A stretch of 64,000 nt of DNA, from the NCBI GenBank assembly GCA_049115735.1, contig JAGDZP010000025.1, positions 9,457-73,456 of the forward strand. Reading direction: 5' to 3'. Below the pieces are notes generated by a model. The model was given only the letters and a program-made list of their open reading frames with translations. It was not told the DNA's origin and did not search any database. The first letter of the stretch is position 1. Each line of letters begins with the position of its first letter. This DNA comes from CAXBNB01 sp049115735. Lineage in GTDB: Bacteria > Bacteroidota > Bacteroidia > Cytophagales > Cyclobacteriaceae. Positions 61,309-64,000 of this stretch are shown piece by piece. Position numbers and translations under genes: made by a program.

Positions 61309-63180
61309 ATGAATACGACAAACCACTCACAGAGACCATTGCATAATTTGTTTCTGACCATTATTCTCGGTGCATTACTTTTTGCTTGCGATAGTCCATC
61401 TAAAGTGATAATAGACGGAGAACTAAAGAAATGGCACACCATCACTCTGACAATGACTGGCCCTGAAACGAGCGAGATGTCAGAAGATAATCCCTTTCTA
61501 AACTATCGTCTGGATGCCACATTCACCAATGGAGCATCGACCTATGTGATTCCCGGCTTTTATGCAGCGGATGGCAATGCCGCAGAAACAAGTGCGGAAG
61601 CAGGGAATAAATGGATGGTGCGATTTTCACCTGATCAGGTAGGTGAATGGACTTATTCGCTATCCTTCAAGAAAGGCAATGAAATAGCTGTAGCTGACAA
61701 TGCATCCGGAGAAAGTGCGGGATTTTTCGATGGTCAAAGTGGAAATTTTAATATTTCTGAAAATGATAAAAGTGGGATAGACAATCGTGCTAAAGGAAGA
61801 TTGGAATATGTTGGCGAACCATACTTGCAATTTGCGGAAACAAAAGATTACTTTATCAAGCTTGGCGTTGATGCCCCGGAAAACCTACTGGGCTATGAGG
61901 ACTTTGATGCATATACGAACGCCCTTGGTTTTTTAAAGAACTGGGAATTCCACGAAAAGGACTTTACTGAAGACGCTAGGCCGTACTTGTGGCAAGGAGA
62001 GAAGGGAAAGAACCTTTTAGGAGCTGTCAATTATCTTTCGTCAGAATACCTGAATGCCATGTCCTTTCTCACCTTCAACGTTGATGGGGATGATAGAAAC
62101 ATCTTTCCCTATTTGCTGAAAGTACCAAAAGCGGAATACGAGGAATACGCAAGCAATAAGAAGAATAAAGAGGCATGGGAAACATTTTTCCACAAAACAA
62201 GACTGGATGTTTCCAAGCTGGAACAATGGGAAAGAATTTTTGCTTATGCTGAAACCAAAGGGCTTTTCTTACATTTTAAAACGAATGAAACGGAGACCGA
62301 TCATCTGATGGATGGAGGTGTTTTTGGAACCGAGGGGAAATTATATTATCGTGAACTGATAGCTCGATTTGGCCATCACCTGGTAATGAATTGGAACCTG
62401 GGCGAGGAGAATAATCAACCCGATGAGGAAGTATTGAAAGTAGCAAGATACATTGAGAAGTTGGATGCTTATAAACATCATATGGTGTTGCACACCTTTC
62501 CAAACCGTGACGACCGATACCAGAGCTTCATTGGTGATCAGTCCCCAATGACAGGGGCATCTCTACAGCTTCGCGATCCTGAGTTTATTGATGTACACCC
62601 TAGGGTACTAAAGTGGAGAAGTAAAACAGATTCAACGGGCCGTAGATGGGCACTATCTGTGGACGAACCCGGCAAAGCGAATATAGCTTTGCTGCCGGAT
62701 GCTGAAGATCTGGAGCATGATCTGGCCAGGGCTCGCGCCATGTATGGTACATTGATGGCAGGTGGCTTTGGTGTGGAGTGGTATTTCGGATATGCCAGCC
62801 CACATTCTGATCTTACTTGCCAGGACTTTAGAAGCCGCGATCTTTTCTGGGATCAAAACAGATACGCGAGAAAATTCTTTGAAGACTACCTGCCATTTTG
62901 GAAAATGGAGCCTATGGATGAATTGACATCAGATACGGTTTCATACTGCCTGGCAGCTAAAGATGAAGTCTATGCCATTTACCTACATCCAGGGCAAAAA
63001 ACTACCTCCATCGATCTGGGTGATTCTGGGGCTGATTTTACTGTGAAATGGTTCGACCCATTTAATGGAGGTGAACTGCAGGATGGAAGTGTGAATACCC
63101 TGAAAGCAAGTGAAGTAGTGCCTATAGGTGATGCCCCGAGTGACCCGGAAAGGGATTGGATGGTTTTGATTAAAAAGTAA
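61309..63180 (+). CDS. DUF5060 glycoside-hydrolase-like lipoprotein
   Basis: 623 residues. A lipoprotein signal with Cys27 in GALLFACDSPS. N-terminal DUF5060 beta-sandwich (about 45-150, with LNYRLDATFTNGASTYVIPGF). The middle is a TIM-barrel-like domain: WNLGEENNQPDEEVLKVARY holds a candidate catalytic Glu, and GFGVEWYFGYASPHSDLTC lies later. A C-terminal collagen-binding-like beta domain follows. By family it should act on a polysaccharide side chain or backbone. It is 9 bases after the BNR-4 gene. Confidence 0.85.
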   Translation: MNTTNHSQRPLHNLFLTIILGALLFACDSPSKVIIDGELKKWHTITLTMTGPETSEMSEDNPFLNYRLDATFTNGASTYVIPGFYAADGNAAETSAEAGNKWMVRFSPDQVGEWTYSLSFKKGNEIAVADNASGESAGFFDGQSGNFNISENDKSGIDNRAKGRLEYVGEPYLQFAETKDYFIKLGVDAPENLLGYEDFDAYTNALGFLKNWEFHEKDFTEDARPYLWQGEKGKNLLGAVNYLSSEYLNAMSFLTFNVDGDDRNIFPYLLKVPKAEYEEYASNKKNKEAWETFFHKTRLDVSKLEQWERIFAYAETKGLFLHFKTNETETDHLMDGGVFGTEGKLYYRELIARFGHHLVMNWNLGEENNQPDEEVLKVARYIEKLDAYKHHMVLHTFPNRDDRYQSFIGDQSPMTGASLQLRDPEFIDVHPRVLKWRSKTDSTGRRWALSVDEPGKANIALLPDAEDLEHDLARARAMYGTLMAGGFGVEWYFGYASPHSDLTCQDFRSRDLFWDQNRYARKFFEDYLPFWKMEPMDELTSDTVSYCLAAKDEVYAIYLHPGQKTTSIDLGDSGADFTVKWFDPFNGGELQDGSVNTLKASEVVPIGDAPSDPERDWMVLIKK

Positions 63181-63183
63181 AAA

Positions 63184-63954
63184 ATGAAACGTTCTTATAT
63201 ATTGATTTGCTTGCTGTTGTTCACAGGAGCAAACCTTTTTGCTCAGAATGAAGAGAGACTTGTGTTTGGCCAGCAGAAACTGTTCACCGTATCAAAAGCC
63301 AATGCACCTATCACCATTGATGGCAAATTGAATGAGAAAGACTGGCAAAAGACAGAATCCCGAACATTTGACTATTTTTATAGAGTTGAAAAACCAACTG
63401 ATCAGCAGGAAACTACTTTTAGAATGCTTTGGGATGATAAAAACCTATACCTGTTCTATGAATGCAAGGATCAGTTCATCACCGCTAGAGAAACGGAGCG
63501 GGACGGTAGACCTTACTATGACGATTGTGCTAAGATATTTCTAATGCCCGCACCCGATAGTCTGAACATCCATATGGGGTTCGAGTTGAATTTGTATAAG
63601 GCATCCAATGATTTTGTACATATCTCTGATTATTACCAGAGCAAGAAAGGTTCGGTATACGCCTTCAATCCGGAATTCGAAGTGGAAGTAACTGTGGATG
63701 GAACTATCAACGATAATTCTGATATTGATAGGGGTTGGACCATGGAAATGGCCATTCCTTTGAAGTTGTTCCGAGGCTTAGACAGATATAGTAAAGTAGC
63801 TGCTGGCAATCGATGGGGTTTTCAGGCCATTCGCCAGGAGCGAAATGAAGTCGAAGGAAAACGCCGAATTACATCCACCATTTTTCCCATCTACGACATA
63901 GAAAAAGATGTACACCAAAGGGGAAGGTTTGGGCTGCTTGAGTTTGTCGATTAG
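63184..63954 (+). CDS. Secreted CBM9-like carbohydrate-binding protein
   Basis: 256 residues. Signal peptide (1-20, LFTGANLFAQ). The CBM9-like beta-sandwich: NAPITIDGKLNEKDWQKTES, then TTFRMLWDDKNLYLFYECKD, and the conserved WTMEMAIPLKLFRG. GNRWGFQAIRQERNEVEGKR ends the domain. Such proteins bind sugar ends and often accompany glycan-degrading enzymes. Start ATG is 3 bases after the previous stop, so it is co-transcribed. The window ends 46 bases later. Confidence 0.88.
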   Translation: MKRSYILICLLLFTGANLFAQNEERLVFGQQKLFTVSKANAPITIDGKLNEKDWQKTESRTFDYFYRVEKPTDQQETTFRMLWDDKNLYLFYECKDQFITARETERDGRPYYDDCAKIFLMPAPDSLNIHMGFELNLYKASNDFVHISDYYQSKKGSVYAFNPEFEVEVTVDGTINDNSDIDRGWTMEMAIPLKLFRGLDRYSKVAAGNRWGFQAIRQERNEVEGKRRITSTIFPIYDIEKDVHQRGRFGLLEFVD

Positions 63955-64000
63955 CCATCCGATTAATCAGGTTACTCTAAGTCAATGCTGTCCAAGATAA

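Noticed and set aside
1..64000. CRISPR array, prophage or intact insertion sequence
   Set aside because: No regularly spaced direct repeats, no phage structural genes, no transposase frame found in the window.

Overview
The window reads as chromosomal DNA of a Bacteroidota bacterium, most likely a free-living, probably marine member of the Cytophagales. The evidence is: a secreted M43 metalloprotease ending in a type IX secretion sorting domain; several -7 boxes of the Bacteroidota type (TAnnTTTG) with few Shine-Dalgarno sites; many lipoproteins and secreted proteins with the family traits of this phylum (DUF6048, DUF547, DUF1569, PVC-type heme protein); a formylglycine sulfatase; and a Bacteroidota-style DnaG. 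The sequence is AT-rich and fairly uniform. No prophage, intact insertion sequence, rRNA operon or CRISPR array was seen.

Layout. 1-12800 is mostly housekeeping: a partial methyltransferase, a SirB1-like transglutaminase-fold protein, a redoxin, a phosphopantetheinyl transferase with pdxA, then rsmA-mgtE, a short-form phosphoglycerate dehydrogenase, greA, HIT and WD40 proteins, a DivIVA-domain protein with folB, and on the minus strand pth, rplY and prs. 12800-17500 holds tRNA-Gln(UUG), a small protein plus nucleotidyltransferase pair that resembles a toxin-antitoxin module, and the large-type purL. 17689-24424 is a complete efflux operon (TetR regulator, TolC, lipoprotein adaptor, RND pump) with an inverted repeat just before the regulator and a terminator at the end. 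24425-32800 is accessory: a REP/MITE-like repeat, a sulfatase, DUF1801/SDR/DUF1569 genes, a ROK-family protein, an orphan antitoxin-like small gene, and an AraC regulator next to a phosphotriesterase-family lipoprotein.

33000-45000 has two overlapping envelope-protein genes, the M43/T9SS protease, an Mrp plus NifU-domain Fe-S pair, dnaG, ribBA, two unknown secreted proteins, and homoserine dehydrogenase preceded by a clear SAM-I (S-box) riboswitch with promoter and terminator. 45147-47970 is an ECF sigma / anti-sigma-like / secreted coiled-coil operon. 48000-52000 has an esterase, a dCMP deaminase, a class II Fic protein and a DUF547 protein. 52143-55271 is a flavoprotein plus membrane 4Fe-4S protein pair that looks like an electron-transfer module, followed by a tiny Cys-rich lipoprotein, a large PVC-type cytochrome lipoprotein and another lipoprotein. 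59914-63954 is a close-packed three-gene carbohydrate cluster (BNR-4 propeller, DUF5060 glycoside-hydrolase-like protein, CBM9-like protein) that may continue beyond the right edge.

The best candidates for follow-up are the flavoprotein/Fe-S membrane module, the ECF operon with its DF repeat and coiled coil, the terminator-like hairpin in the greA leader, the SAM-controlled hom gene, and the toxin-antitoxin-like pair beside tRNA-Gln.
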